DNA of 64,000 nt from UBA8919 sp041658185. Lineage in GTDB: Bacteria; Elusimicrobiota; UBA8919. The notes under the pieces are model-generated. The model searched no databases and had not been told where the DNA came from. It was given only the letters and a program-made list of their open reading frames with translations. Shown here in pieces: positions 16,580 through 25,294 of the stretch. The stretch lies in assembly GCA_041658185.1 (NCBI GenBank), contig JBBAAR010000010.1, positions 37,297 to 101,296 on the forward strand. Reading direction: 5' to 3'. A program made the translations under genes and the position numbers. Positions within the stretch are counted from its first letter, which is position 1. The number at the start of each line of letters is the position of its first letter.

Positions 16580-17464
16580 TTATAATTTACTTTCATAACT
16601 TTGTTTTATGATGTTCACGCAGTATTCAATATCTTTAAGATTTTCTACCCGCATTTTTAAGTCACCTGTTGCCCAATGTCCTTTATCTGAAACGTCAATA
16701 AGTTTATTTTCAGGATCTTCTACTTCTTCTCTGCGAATGTCAACATGAACCCATAATCCATTAGATTGAATTACTACTTCCGCAAAATTTCTATCTAATT
16801 CGTAAGCGACATAGAACTTTAATGCTTTCTCTTTGATTTTGTCATCTAGTTTTACTATCCTTTCATGTAATTCTTTAAACAATTCCTTGACCTTATCGGA
16901 CTTCCCACTCAAGTGGTCTTCTGTTATGTATTCTTTATATACTATGCTTGTCTTTTTTGACTTTTTTGTTTCTGCTTTTCTGTTTGGCAAAACCACATTC
17001 TCAATAAATATAACATTATTGTCGTAAAGAATGTATTTTTTTAATTCAATATTTTCAGAAATTCTATTTACCGCATATTTATCATATTCATTGTAGGATT
17101 GAGCAACCAAAACTAATCTAGGAAAATCCCAGTTTACTTTTACTTTTGACCCCAATTTTTTCTGAACAAGAATTTCAAAATCTCCCCTATGGTCTACAAG
17201 CCAATCAAGATAAAAAAGACCCTGATTAATTACGTTGTCTTTTTCATTTTCCTTATATTCAATTATCACGGGTGAGCCATCTTCATCTAATCCTAATGTA
17301 TCAATTCTTCCGCCACGGGTTATTGTAAATTCAGAAGCCAAAAATCTTATTCCAAAAATTTCTTCTAAATTTTCTTCAAATAATTTCTGCAATTCTTTTT
17401 CATTTTTGAACTTTTTAATTTTTAATTTTTCTACTTTTTGACCACTAATTTTGAATATTGCCAT
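16580..17464 (-). CDS. NucS/DUF91-like PD-(D/E)XK nuclease with DUF5655-type C-terminus
   Basis: A 294-residue protein. The N-terminal domain has GGRIDTLGLD (Asp55) and VIIEYK (Glu69-x-Lys71) followed by Gln81, the PD-(D/E)XK nuclease core as in NucS-type endonucleases. The C-terminal part (about 195-294; KELFKELHERIVKLDDKIKE, FAEVVIQSNGLWVHVDI, GHWATGDLKMRV) matches a DUF5655-type domain. Such proteins are common in accessory regions and may act on DNA, but the biological role is unproven. A GGGAG ribosome site precedes the ATG. Lys-rich codons around 17405-17437 show a seven-base periodicity seen elsewhere in the window. Confidence 0.75.
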   Translation of the reverse strand: MAIFKISGQKVEKLKIKKFKNEKELQKLFEENLEEIFGIRFLASEFTITRGGRIDTLGLDEDGSPVIIEYKENEKDNVINQGLFYLDWLVDHRGDFEILVQKKLGSKVKVNWDFPRLVLVAQSYNEYDKYAVNRISENIELKKYILYDNNVIFIENVVLPNRKAETKKSKKTSIVYKEYITEDHLSGKSDKVKELFKELHERIVKLDDKIKEKALKFYVAYELDRNFAEVVIQSNGLWVHVDIRREEVEDPENKLIDVSDKGHWATGDLKMRVENLKDIEYCVNIIKQSYESKL

Positions 17465-17475
17465 TTTAATCTCCC

Positions 17476-18225
17476 TTATATCCCGAATAATTTTTTTGCG
17501 TTTTCGTCGGTGATTTTGGAAATTTCAGAAACCGGCATTTCTTTTATTTCTGCAATTTTTTCGGCAATAAACTTTATATACGACGGTTCGTTCCGTTTGC
17601 CTCTGAAATTTTGGGGTGGCAGATACGGCGAATCCGTTTCAAGCAGCATTTTTTCAACGGGCAGCATTTTTACTACTTCTCTTAAAACTTTTGCGTTAGG
17701 ATATGTTACCGGTCCGTCAATTCCGATATAAAATCCGAGTTGTAAAAACTTTTCCGCAAATTCAACCGACGAAGAAAAACAGTGAATAACCCCTTTTATA
17801 TTTTTATGTCCGTCTAAAATTTTATACACATCTTCTTCCGCTTGACGACAGTGAATTATCACCGGTTTTTTGAAATTTTCGGCAATTGCAAGTTGCTTTT
17901 CAAAAACGGCAATTTGTGTTTTTTTGTCAACCCTGTTCCTGTAATAATCCAGACCGCATTCGCCGACGGCAACTACTTTTTCATTGGTCAAAAAACCTGA
18001 AAAATCGGTAAAATTAACAAATTTATCCGAATCATTCGGATGGACCCCTATCGCGCAAAATATATCTTTATAGTTCTCACATAGAAATAAAGACCGCTGC
18101 CAAAGAACCGGTTCACAACTTATTTCAATTATTTCTGTAACACCGCAAGATATTGCTCTCTCAATAACTTTTTTTCTGTCCTCGTCAAACGAACCGTCCA
18201 AAAGATGGCAATGTGTGTCAATCAT
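17476..18225 (-). CDS. tatD: TatD-family metal-dependent DNase
   Basis: A 249-residue TIM-barrel hydrolase. Metal ligands are visible: DTHCHLLD at the N-terminus, Glu in VGECGLDYYR, His in IIHCRQAEED and VIHCFSS, and Asp in LLETDSPYLPP. TatD/YcfH enzymes are 3'-5' DNA exonucleases or D-aminoacyl hydrolases. It overlaps the metG end by eight bases and closes the tmk-holB-ricT-metG-tatD operon, an order found in many bacteria. Confidence 0.92.
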   Translation of the reverse strand: MIDTHCHLLDGSFDEDRKKVIERAISCGVTEIIEISCEPVLWQRSLFLCENYKDIFCAIGVHPNDSDKFVNFTDFSGFLTNEKVVAVGECGLDYYRNRVDKKTQIAVFEKQLAIAENFKKPVIIHCRQAEEDVYKILDGHKNIKGVIHCFSSSVEFAEKFLQLGFYIGIDGPVTYPNAKVLREVVKMLPVEKMLLETDSPYLPPQNFRGKRNEPSYIKFIAEKIAEIKEMPVSEISKITDENAKKLFGI

Positions 18226-19642
18226 TTATTCTTGGGAAAAGCGGTTCAGAAACCTTTTTATCCTCAATTATTTTTTTTATCTTTTCCGCTGTCTCCGGCA
18301 TAAAAGGCGAAATCGCTTTTGATATTATTTCAACCGCCGACAGCAGATTTTCAAAAACCACCTTTAATCTTTCTTTATCCGTCTTAAAAATAACCCACGG
18401 TTTTTCGGAATCAATGGTCCTGTTCGCCTCATCAATAATTTCCCATATCAATTCAAGAGATGCCGTTAATTCAATCTTTTCCATGCTTTTTGTAAATTTT
18501 TCATCAAAATTATTTACCGATTTCCCGATAAGAAATTCACTGCTTGCCGACGGTACAACATTTTGCAAAGAATATTTTTCTACCATTGAAAATGTGCGGG
18601 AGATAAGATTACCCAAATTGTTCGCAAGGTCGCTGTTATATCTATCGGCAAAACTTTTTTCGGAAAAATCACCGTCCTGTCCGAAAGGAATTTGACGCAA
18701 AACAAAATATCTGTAAGCATCGCATCCGTATTTATCAATAAATTTATGCGGGTCGACGAAATTGCCTTTTGACTTTGACATTTTTTCTCCGTTGACCGTC
18801 CACCAGCCGTGAGCAAAAACGGTTTTCGGGAGGGGAATGTCAAATGCCAGAAGCATAGCGGGCCAAATAACCGTGTGAAACTTAAAAATCTCTTTCCCGA
18901 CAAAATGTATATCACAGGGCCAAATATCCTTATTTTCAGCGGCAGAAATATAATTGAGCAGAGCGTCAAACCAGACATAAACCGTATGCGTTTCGTCGCC
19001 GGGAACGGTAATTCCCCATTTCACATTTTTTCTTGAGACGGACAAATCTTTAAGCCCCGATTTTACAAAATTGACCATTTCCGACGCCCGCCACGACGGT
19101 TGCATAAAATCCGGATTTTTTTCATAATGTTTAAGCAGCGTATCCTGATATTTTGATAGTTTTAAAAAATACGATTCTTCCTCAAGCCGCTCTACGTTTT
19201 TAGAACAATCCGGACACTTACCTTCGGCAATCTGAGTGTCGGTAAAATACGACTCACAGGCAACGCAATACCATCCGCTGTATTTTCCCTTGTAGATGTC
19301 GCCTTGTCTAAGAAGTTTTCCAAAAACTTCCCGCACTTTTTTTATGTGTCTTTCCTCGGTAGTCCTTATAAAATCATTGTGTGAAATATTAAGCCGACAC
19401 CATAACGACTTAAAATCTTCAATTATACCGTCCACCCATTTTTGGGGAGTGACATCGTTGTGGCTTGCCGCTTCCGCTATTTTTGAGCCGTGCTCGTCGG
19501 TGCCGGTAAGAAAAAATACATCCCTATTTTTGAGACGATAATACCTGGCAATTACATCCGCCGCAATGGTGGTGTACGAATGCCCGAGGTGCGGCTTATC
19601 GTTTGCATAGTATATCGGTGTAGTGATATAAAATTTCTTCAC
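18218..19642 (-). CDS. metG: Methionyl-tRNA synthetase
   Basis: A 474-residue class I synthetase that charges tRNA-Met. The HIGH motif appears as HLGH in YYANDKPHLGHSYTT and the KMSKS loop is intact (KMSKSKGNF). A zinc knuckle is formed by CVAC and CPDC near residues 128-148. It ends after the anticodon-binding domain and lacks the C-terminal tRNA-binding/dimerisation domain, a common short form. Translation starts at GTG (19642) overlapping the ricT stop, with AAGGAA upstream. Confidence 0.95.
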   Translation of the reverse strand: MKKFYITTPIYYANDKPHLGHSYTTIAADVIARYYRLKNRDVFFLTGTDEHGSKIAEAASHNDVTPQKWVDGIIEDFKSLWCRLNISHNDFIRTTEERHIKKVREVFGKLLRQGDIYKGKYSGWYCVACESYFTDTQIAEGKCPDCSKNVERLEEESYFLKLSKYQDTLLKHYEKNPDFMQPSWRASEMVNFVKSGLKDLSVSRKNVKWGITVPGDETHTVYVWFDALLNYISAAENKDIWPCDIHFVGKEIFKFHTVIWPAMLLAFDIPLPKTVFAHGWWTVNGEKMSKSKGNFVDPHKFIDKYGCDAYRYFVLRQIPFGQDGDFSEKSFADRYNSDLANNLGNLISRTFSMVEKYSLQNVVPSASSEFLIGKSVNNFDEKFTKSMEKIELTASLELIWEIIDEANRTIDSEKPWVIFKTDKERLKVVFENLLSAVEIISKAISPFMPETAEKIKKIIEDKKVSEPLFPRIND

Positions 19643-20424
19643 TTCTTTAATTCCTTCGGGTGAATTTTTTTAGTTCGCCCATCCTCAAATAAAACGTTTA
19701 TTTCCGATTTAAAAATGTTTATACCGGTGACCTTTCCTTTACCATCCGGCGTTTTAACTTCATCACCTACTCTCGGAAATTTTTTTCCTTCTGAAATGTA
19801 AAAATTGTGCTCGTAGGCGATACAGCACATAAGCCGTCCGCAGACGCCGGAAATTTTTGCGGGATTAACGGATAGGTTCTGGTCTTTCACCATATCGGTT
19901 GTCACGGATGTAAAATCCTTCAAAAATCTTTGGCAACAGCAAATCTCGCCGCAATGTCCCAATGAACCTAAAATTTTTACTTCGTCGCGGACGCCTATCT
20001 GGACCATTTGAATCCTGGTTTTAAGCACACCGCCGAGTTCTTTCAATAGGTCGCGGAAATCCACGCGTTCCTCGGCAGTATAATAGATAAAAAGTTTTAC
20101 CCTTTCAAAAGTGTACTCAATCATTGAAAGATTCATTTTCAGCCCGACTTTTTCTATTTTTTCCAAAATCACCGAAAGCATTTTTTTTGCTTTCTGATTA
20201 TTTTCTTCAACCTGCTTGGCATCTTCTTCGGTAAAAAACCTGACGACCCTTTTCAGCGGGTCTTTAGTATCTATCATCTGCTCCGGTATAACTACAATTC
20301 CGCTTTCCAACCCGTTTTCCGTCTCAACCAGAAGATGGCTGTTCATCGCCACATCAATTGAGCCCGCATCGCAATAAATTAAATCTTTCGTTTTTCTTAT
20401 CTGAACTCCGACGGCAAGCGGCAT
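19639..20424 (-). CDS. ricT: PSP1-domain protein (RicT/YaaT family)
   Basis: A PSP1-domain protein of 261 residues. Two Cys clusters, HCGEICCCQRFL and VCGRLMCCIAYE, correspond to the residues that bind an iron-sulfur cluster in Bacillus RicT (YaaT), part of the Ric complex linked to RNase Y. The region CDAGSIDVAMNSH and the C-terminal GDEVKTPDGKGKVTGINIF are typical of the family. I prefer the ATG at 20424, with AGGGG eight bases upstream; a GTG three codons earlier overlaps the holB stop. It lies between holB and metG, its usual place. Confidence 0.88.
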   Translation of the reverse strand: MPLAVGVQIRKTKDLIYCDAGSIDVAMNSHLLVETENGLESGIVVIPEQMIDTKDPLKRVVRFFTEEDAKQVEENNQKAKKMLSVILEKIEKVGLKMNLSMIEYTFERVKLFIYYTAEERVDFRDLLKELGGVLKTRIQMVQIGVRDEVKILGSLGHCGEICCCQRFLKDFTSVTTDMVKDQNLSVNPAKISGVCGRLMCCIAYEHNFYISEGKKFPRVGDEVKTPDGKGKVTGINIFKSEINVLFEDGRTKKIHPKELKK

Positions 20425-20429
20425 ATTAT

Positions 20430-21287
20430 TCACCCCTGTTTTAAATTATTTTTCAGCACTTCAAAAGTCAGTCCTATGTTGGCATTTCTTGTTATATAAT
20501 TTTTCATTTTTAGAACATCTTCTAATTTTTCGGGTTTTTCAACTCTTACCCTTGCGGCGAGCATATTCAATAAATCAACCGCTTCTTTTCTTTCCTTAAA
20601 TTTTTTGTTTGAAAACTTTCCGTCCTGGAAATCAGAAATAATATTCTTGCAATCCGGAATGTTTTCTCTGTTTTCTGCCAACTCAATCGCATATCCGAGA
20701 GAACCCGCCGCCATAGAATTTATAAATTCCGTCTCATCAGACGATAAATTATATTTTTTAATCTCGTTTTTAATTTCGTCGCCGGACAAAATACCGAAAT
20801 ATATGACTGCGCATCTTGAAATTATAGTTGACGGGAGTGACTTCGGAACCGGTGTAATCAAAACTATTACGGTATTTTCCGGCGGCTCTTCAAGAATTTT
20901 AAGAAGTGAATTCGCGGCTTCCGTTCGCATCAGATGCGCATCGTTAATTATTCTTACATTGTAACCGCCCATAACGGCTCTGAACTGCAACCCCTTAATC
21001 ATTTCTCTTATCTGTTCAATCGCAATGGAAGTTTTTTCTTCCTGTACCGTTACCGTTATGACATCCGGGTGAGTTGACTTTTCTATTTTCTTGCACGACA
21101 AACATTCGCCGCACGGCTTTTTAAAATCTTGCGTATTTTGACAATTAAGCATCTGCGCGAATTTAAGAGCTACTTGTTTTTTCCCGATGCCGGACTGACC
21201 TACAAACAAATATGCCGAATGAACGCGGTTTTTCTCTATCGCCGAGTTAAGCATATCTATCTGAATATTATGACCTATTATTTTCAT
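20430..21287 (-). CDS. holB: DNA polymerase III, delta' subunit
   Basis: A 285-residue clamp-loader AAA+ subunit. GQSGIGKKQVALKFA is the P-loop region, CGECLSCKKI with the preceding Cys forms the zinc module, and EAANSLLKILEEPPENTV and IISRCAVIYF are signature blocks of HolB/DnaX-type proteins. The start overlaps the tmk stop (ATGA), showing tight coupling in the operon. Confidence 0.92.
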   Translation of the reverse strand: MKIIGHNIQIDMLNSAIEKNRVHSAYLFVGQSGIGKKQVALKFAQMLNCQNTQDFKKPCGECLSCKKIEKSTHPDVITVTVQEEKTSIAIEQIREMIKGLQFRAVMGGYNVRIINDAHLMRTEAANSLLKILEEPPENTVIVLITPVPKSLPSTIISRCAVIYFGILSGDEIKNEIKKYNLSSDETEFINSMAAGSLGYAIELAENRENIPDCKNIISDFQDGKFSNKKFKERKEAVDLLNMLAARVRVEKPEKLEDVLKMKNYITRNANIGLTFEVLKNNLKQG

Positions 21288-21904
21288 TTTATTTTTTTAA
21301 TGACAATGTCAAAAATACATCTTGATATTTTTATTATGGAGGCATTCGCATCTATTTTAATGAATCTTTTGGGGAATTTTTTTACAAGCCAGATATACCC
21401 GTCTCTTACTCTTTTATGGAACAACAAGTTTTCGTTTTCCAGACGGTCTTTACCCCGCAATTTGGCACGGGCAAGACCTTTTCTGATATCCGAATCAAAA
21501 TAAACGGTGAGGTCAGGTGTAAGATTATTAGTCGCAATTTTATTGAGATCCATTATCATTTTTATGGCAAGCCCTCTTCCGAAACCCTGATATGCTACGG
21601 TGGCATCCGCATATCTTTCACAGATGACAATTTTTCCGGATCTAATCGCCGGCATTATAATTTCCTCGGTATGCTGGGCGCGGCAGGACTCATAAAGCAA
21701 TAATTCCGTAAGCGGCGAAATTTTACTTTCCGGATTTAACAGGATTTTTCTTAATACTTCCGCCACCACCGTGCCGCCCGGCTCTCTTGTATGAACAACG
21801 GCATAACCCATATTTTTAAGTTTTTTTATCAAAAGAACAGTCTGCGTGGTTTTTCCGCAGCCGTCAGAACCCTCAAATGTTATAAAAAAACTTTTTTTTA
21901 CCAT
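21284..21904 (-). CDS. tmk: Thymidylate kinase
   Basis: A 206-residue dTMP kinase. The P-loop is FEGSDGCGKTTQ, the base/phosphate-binding motif is TREPGGT, and the DR-type motif appears as CERYADATVAYQGFGRGL. The lid region is LRGKDRLENE. It heads the operon tmk-holB-ricT-metG-tatD. A repeat element lies between its start and the pilin gene upstream. Confidence 0.95.
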   Translation of the reverse strand: MVKKSFFITFEGSDGCGKTTQTVLLIKKLKNMGYAVVHTREPGGTVVAEVLRKILLNPESKISPLTELLLYESCRAQHTEEIIMPAIRSGKIVICERYADATVAYQGFGRGLAIKMIMDLNKIATNNLTPDLTVYFDSDIRKGLARAKLRGKDRLENENLLFHKRVRDGYIWLVKKFPKRFIKIDANASIIKISRCIFDIVIKKIK

Positions 21905-21922
21905 ATATTTAGAAATTTATTT

Positions 21923-21975
21923 TCAAGCGAGCGAGAGAAAAGCAAACTTGATTTGTTTTTCCGAGGGAGCGCTGA
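21923..21975. repeat. Partial copy of the dispersed GAGCGA repeat
   Basis: TCAAGCGAGCGAGAGAAAAG at the left and CCGAGGGAGCGC at the right bracket a short AT-rich hairpin. It lies in the gap between tmk and the upstream pilin-like gene and matches the left end of the copy at 25155-25226. Confidence 0.55.
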
Positions 21976-21996
21976 AAACAAAGGGTTTCATACCCT

Positions 21997-23157
21997 TTAT
22001 TCCGCTATTATTTCTCGCCAAGAATCAATAGCCGCAACTTCTGAAAAACCGGGAACCGGCTGATACTTAAAAGCGGTATCATACCACACTTCCGGCGGCT
22101 GACTGTTTTCAAACGCCGAGGCAAAAACTGAACCGAAAAATTTCCCGTTACCGTCGGAAGAAAATTTGCCGGCGCAATGTATAAAACCTGAGAAAAAAAC
22201 ACCGTCAAGAAATTTATGTTCGCCGGTCTGATAATTTTCGGCATAAACTTTTCCTGAACCGTTTCCCTTAAATTTTAAATCACCGAGAACAATCAAACAA
22301 CCTCTTTGAAAAACCGGTTCATTAATAACAACGGATGCCTGGTTAGAAAAATTATTTTGTGAAAACTCTTTACCGTCTTTGGTATCTACAAAAATTATTT
22401 TTTCTTCCTGATTCAACGCCAAAAGCGGCAAAACGTCCTTCGGAATTGTTCCCCTGAAATATGTGCCGGACTTTCTTGCTTTTTCTTTTAACACATTCCA
22501 GTTAAGAGCATCGTAAAACAAAGGATGTTTGCCTGTGAAATCGGATGGGATATCAAAACTGTCCTCAGCATCTCCGCCGAAGTGTAAGTTTGTAAAACGC
22601 TTGTAATCGTCAGTATTTAATTTTTTATTATGTGAAAAATACCCGCAGCCGGAAGAATAAATCTGAATGTCGTCCGCTACGGCTTCTGCCGTCTCACCGT
22701 CAAAAAAAACATCGCCGGAAGAATACATATGCCCCCACTTGATTTTGCCGGGTAAAAGTTTAACCGATGAAAATGATGTGATTGCATTCTGCAGTTCGTT
22801 CGGCATAAGATTTACCACAAACACTTCTATTTTTCTTTTTTCGCCGTGAGAGTTACCTTCGGAAATTATACGGATTTTAGAGCCTAAATTTTCAACCGTA
22901 ACTTTTGCCGAGCCGTCTGAAAAATCGGCATAAACTATTGAACCTGACGGACAATTTGCCATATTTCCTTTCATCTTCCAGATTGTCCTGTCAATTGCCG
23001 CTTCCGCTAACGCACGGGCGGACGAAATAACCCTTATCCTCACATCTTTTTTTGTCCTGTTTGACATTAAAAATACGGTTGATGAACTGAAAATCATAAG
23101 CACAGCCATCATCAAAATTAAAAATACTGTTGAATATCCGCGGCTATAACATCGCAT
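21997..23157 (-). CDS. PilX-like minor pilin/type IV pilus-associated protein
   Basis: A 386-residue protein with a single N-terminal hydrophobic segment (GYSTVFLILMMAVLMIFSSS, about residues 7-30) after a short basic leader. It is followed by RALAEAAIDRTIWKMKGNM, the SAR.LAEAA.D helix typical of PilX-N proteins. The rest is a beta-rich exported region with repeated SSGDVFF-like phrases, as in adhesin-like pilus tip components. It is the last gene of a three-gene pilin operon, 12 bases after the second gene. Function in pilus assembly or adhesion is inferred. Confidence 0.7.
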   Translation of the reverse strand: MRCYSRGYSTVFLILMMAVLMIFSSSTVFLMSNRTKKDVRIRVISSARALAEAAIDRTIWKMKGNMANCPSGSIVYADFSDGSAKVTVENLGSKIRIISEGNSHGEKRKIEVFVVNLMPNELQNAITSFSSVKLLPGKIKWGHMYSSGDVFFDGETAEAVADDIQIYSSGCGYFSHNKKLNTDDYKRFTNLHFGGDAEDSFDIPSDFTGKHPLFYDALNWNVLKEKARKSGTYFRGTIPKDVLPLLALNQEEKIIFVDTKDGKEFSQNNFSNQASVVINEPVFQRGCLIVLGDLKFKGNGSGKVYAENYQTGEHKFLDGVFFSGFIHCAGKFSSDGNGKFFGSVFASAFENSQPPEVWYDTAFKYQPVPGFSEVAAIDSWREIIAE

Positions 23158-23169
23158 ATCTGGTTACGG

Positions 23170-23658
23170 TTAATTTCTCACAAACACATCGGATTCAAAA
23201 CTGAAATTCTCTTTGGATTTACCCAGTTTCATTGACACGGAATATGTTTTATAACTTGAAGATGAAAATTGAATAGATACCAGATTGTCGCAAAGTTTTT
23301 TTACTGTGTTTTTGCGGTTTATAAATAAAGAATCGCCGTCCTGATAGTAAGAAATTTTCTCTGCCGACGGCACTATGACAAATGAAATTAAAGAATTCTG
23401 AAGATTGCTTCCGCTAAATCTGTCAATACCGACTGAAGAATCCTCTGATTGACGCAGATCATTAAGTATATTTTCAAATGCCGAGGCGGATTCATCCCGC
23501 AAAATTATATTTGATTGTGTTTTATGCATAGATACAAGGCTGTTTTTAAAAAAATATATTACGCCCATTCCCATAATTGAAAGGAACGCAACCGATAAAA
23601 GCGCCTCAACCAGTGTGAACCCTTTTTTATTCAATCCGCGGGAGTGAAAAATTGACAT
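23170..23658 (-). CDS. Prepilin-type protein (PilW/PilJ-like)
   Basis: A type IV prepilin with the leader-peptidase site NKKGFTLVEALL, in which cleavage before Phe leaves Glu5, and a hydrophobic stalk VAFLSIMGMGVIYFF. The remaining 120 residues form a small pilin head. I set the start at ATG 23658, where AGGA lies twelve bases upstream; a TTG at 23634 would give the shorter, more typical leader and overlaps the previous stop. Either way the gene overlaps its upstream neighbour and belongs to the same operon. Confidence 0.78.
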   Translation of the reverse strand: MSIFHSRGLNKKGFTLVEALLSVAFLSIMGMGVIYFFKNSLVSMHKTQSNIILRDESASAFENILNDLRQSEDSSVGIDRFSGSNLQNSLISFVIVPSAEKISYYQDGDSLFINRKNTVKKLCDNLVSIQFSSSSYKTYSVSMKLGKSKENFSFESDVFVRN

Positions 23659-24328
23659 TGTTTCTAAATTCCTGCAAACGGATATTTTCAACGGAAACTG
23701 CTTTCGTTTTATAGCCCGCTCTGGATGCGAGCACTGTGAATGTTCCCGACGGCACAAAATTAAGTTTGTAGTTGCCGTTATAAGAAGTATATGCGTTAAG
23801 CGTTGTCCCGGGGATTTCTACAAAACCGCCTGATATTCCGGAACCGTCCGATGATGTCAACCTTCCCGATAACGACGAACTGCCTAAATTCGCGGCGCCG
23901 TAATTTGCAAACAGCGATGACATCACATATTTTTTTTCACCGTCGGGATTAAACCATTTCACGGCAATGTTTGCCATTTTTAGGTCGGTCATCACGGGCG
24001 CCACGGCAAGGACGCCAAGTTCCTCCGTCATAAACCATACCTCAACAGTCCAGTTATATTCTCTGCTATTGTTTAAAAAAGTTCCGCTGGACTCGCCTAT
24101 AAAATAAAACGGAGTGGCGCGGAGTTGTTCAAGTTTACTCTGGGCGAAATTAGAAGCAACAACCAAATCGCGAGATATTTTTTCGCCTGCAGTTACTTTC
24201 ATAATAAACTGGGCGAATGTTATAACAATATAGGAAATTATTGCAAGAACCAGAACGATTTCAAGATAAGTAAAACCTTTTGAACCTCCGGCACAAAAAC
24301 TATCCCGATTTTTGTCTGATTTTGACAT
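23627..24328 (-). CDS. Prepilin-type protein with carboxypeptidase-regulatory-like domain
   Basis: A prepilin of 233 residues with cleavage site GSKGFTYLEIVLVL and hydrophobic stalk AIISYIVITFAQFI. The C-terminal 85 residues form a CarboxypepD-regulatory-like beta domain (SLSGRLTSSDGSGISGGFVEIPGT, SYNGNYKLNFVPSGTFTV). Such a domain on a pilin is unusual and could extend the tip or stabilise it. The start at 24328 is supported by a promoter at 24347-24373, which would lie inside any longer version. It is the first gene of the pilin operon. Confidence 0.78.
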   Translation of the reverse strand: MSKSDKNRDSFCAGGSKGFTYLEIVLVLAIISYIVITFAQFIMKVTAGEKISRDLVVASNFAQSKLEQLRATPFYFIGESSGTFLNNSREYNWTVEVWFMTEELGVLAVAPVMTDLKMANIAVKWFNPDGEKKYVMSSLFANYGAANLGSSSLSGRLTSSDGSGISGGFVEIPGTTLNAYTSYNGNYKLNFVPSGTFTVLASRAGYKTKAVSVENIRLQEFRNNVNFSLPRIE

Positions 24329-24346
24329 AACACTATATTTTTTAAT

Positions 24347-24373
24347 ATTATCAAAAAAAGCGGGAAAAGTCAA
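24347..24373 (-). promoter_or_regulatory. Promoter of the minor pilin operon
   Basis: On the minus strand TTGACT (24373-24368) is followed 15 bases later by GATAAT (24352-24347), or by TAATAT at 17-base spacing. It fixes the start codon of the first pilin gene at 24328. Confidence 0.6.
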
Positions 24374-24407
24374 GAGTTTTTTGACGAAGAAACCGCAAGC
24401 GGAAAGT

Positions 24408-25142
24408 CTAACATTTAAACTTTTTCAGTTTTTTGAGATATAGGAAATCGGTCTGGTCAACTTTTAGCGGAGTAACGGACACATATTTTTTTTCAATTGC
24501 AAAAATATCGGTGTTTTTTATAGGATACCCCGACAGACGCTTGCCTGCAATCCAATAATATTTGAAACCGCGAGGGTCGGTCCGTTCTTCAATATCATCG
24601 TCATAAATCCTCTTGCCCATTTTTGTAACAGCAACGCCCTTTATCTCATCGGTATCCGGAACATTTATATTTAGAAAAGTATACTTAGGTATTTTGGATT
24701 TCATCGCTTCTTTGATTATTTTGTAAGCATATTCCGCTGCAATATTGAAGTTGCCTTTGCCGTTAGGAACCAGTGAAACCGCAAAAGACTGAAAACCAAG
24801 CATCGCGCCTTCTCTGGCAGCGGCGACAGTTCCCGAATAGATGCAATCCTCTCCCAGATTCGGACCATCGTTAATTCCTGAAACAACTATGTCCGCTTTG
24901 CCTTTTAATATGCCTATAATTCCGAATCTGATGCAATCGGACGGCGTGCCGGTTACCGTATAAAAATTTTTTTTCTGTGAAATAAGACGAATGGGTTTAT
25001 GGAGGGTAATTGAGTGGCTGGATGCACTCATTGGAGAATCGGGAACAACCACAAAAACCTCGCCCAGTTTTTTCATAACTTTAATAAGGGGTTCAAGACC
25101 GGCACCGTATACACCATCATCGTTGGAAACAAGAATTTTCAT
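24408..25142 (-). CDS. surE: 5'/3'-nucleotidase SurE
   Basis: A 244-residue survival protein and nucleoside monophosphatase. The N-terminal metal and phosphate site ILVSNDDGVYGAGL is complete, with the second site at VSGINDGPNLGEDCIYSGTVAAAREG. The C-terminus DVDQTDFLYL-like block (KVDQTDFLYLKKL) fits the family. I chose the ATG at 25142 rather than an upstream TTG, because it gives the canonical MKILVSNDDG start. Confidence 0.93.
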   Translation of the reverse strand: MKILVSNDDGVYGAGLEPLIKVMKKLGEVFVVVPDSPMSASSHSITLHKPIRLISQKKNFYTVTGTPSDCIRFGIIGILKGKADIVVSGINDGPNLGEDCIYSGTVAAAREGAMLGFQSFAVSLVPNGKGNFNIAAEYAYKIIKEAMKSKIPKYTFLNINVPDTDEIKGVAVTKMGKRIYDDDIEERTDPRGFKYYWIAGKRLSGYPIKNTDIFAIEKKYVSVTPLKVDQTDFLYLKKLKKFKC

Positions 25143-25154
25143 ATTTTTTAATAT

Positions 25155-25226
25155 CAAGCGAGCGAGCGAAATGGAAACTTGTTTTCATTTCCGAGCGACC
25201 GTAGGGAGTCCCTTTAGGGACGAGCA
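25155..25226. repeat. Dispersed repeat copy upstream of surE
   Basis: CAAGCGAGCGAGCGAAA followed by a small inverted repeat (AAATGGAAAC / TTTCATTT) and the core AGGGAGTCCCTTTAGGGA (25203-25220), then CGAGC. It shares its left end with the copy at 21923 and its core with the copies at 13050 and 26689. Confidence 0.7.
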
Positions 25227-25259
25227 CTGATAACAACATTTTGTTATTAAATCATATTT

Positions 25260-25288
25260 TTGACTTTTTGTCAAGAATTTCATATAAT
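25260..25288 (+). promoter_or_regulatory. Promoter of hypC, predicted leaderless
   Basis: TTGACT (25260-25265), exactly 17 bases, then TATAAT (25283-25288). The hypC ATG begins at 25295, six bases after the -10, which is where transcription should start. No ribosome site can fit, so the mRNA is predicted to be leaderless. Confidence 0.8.
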
Positions 25289-25294
25289 TAGTTC

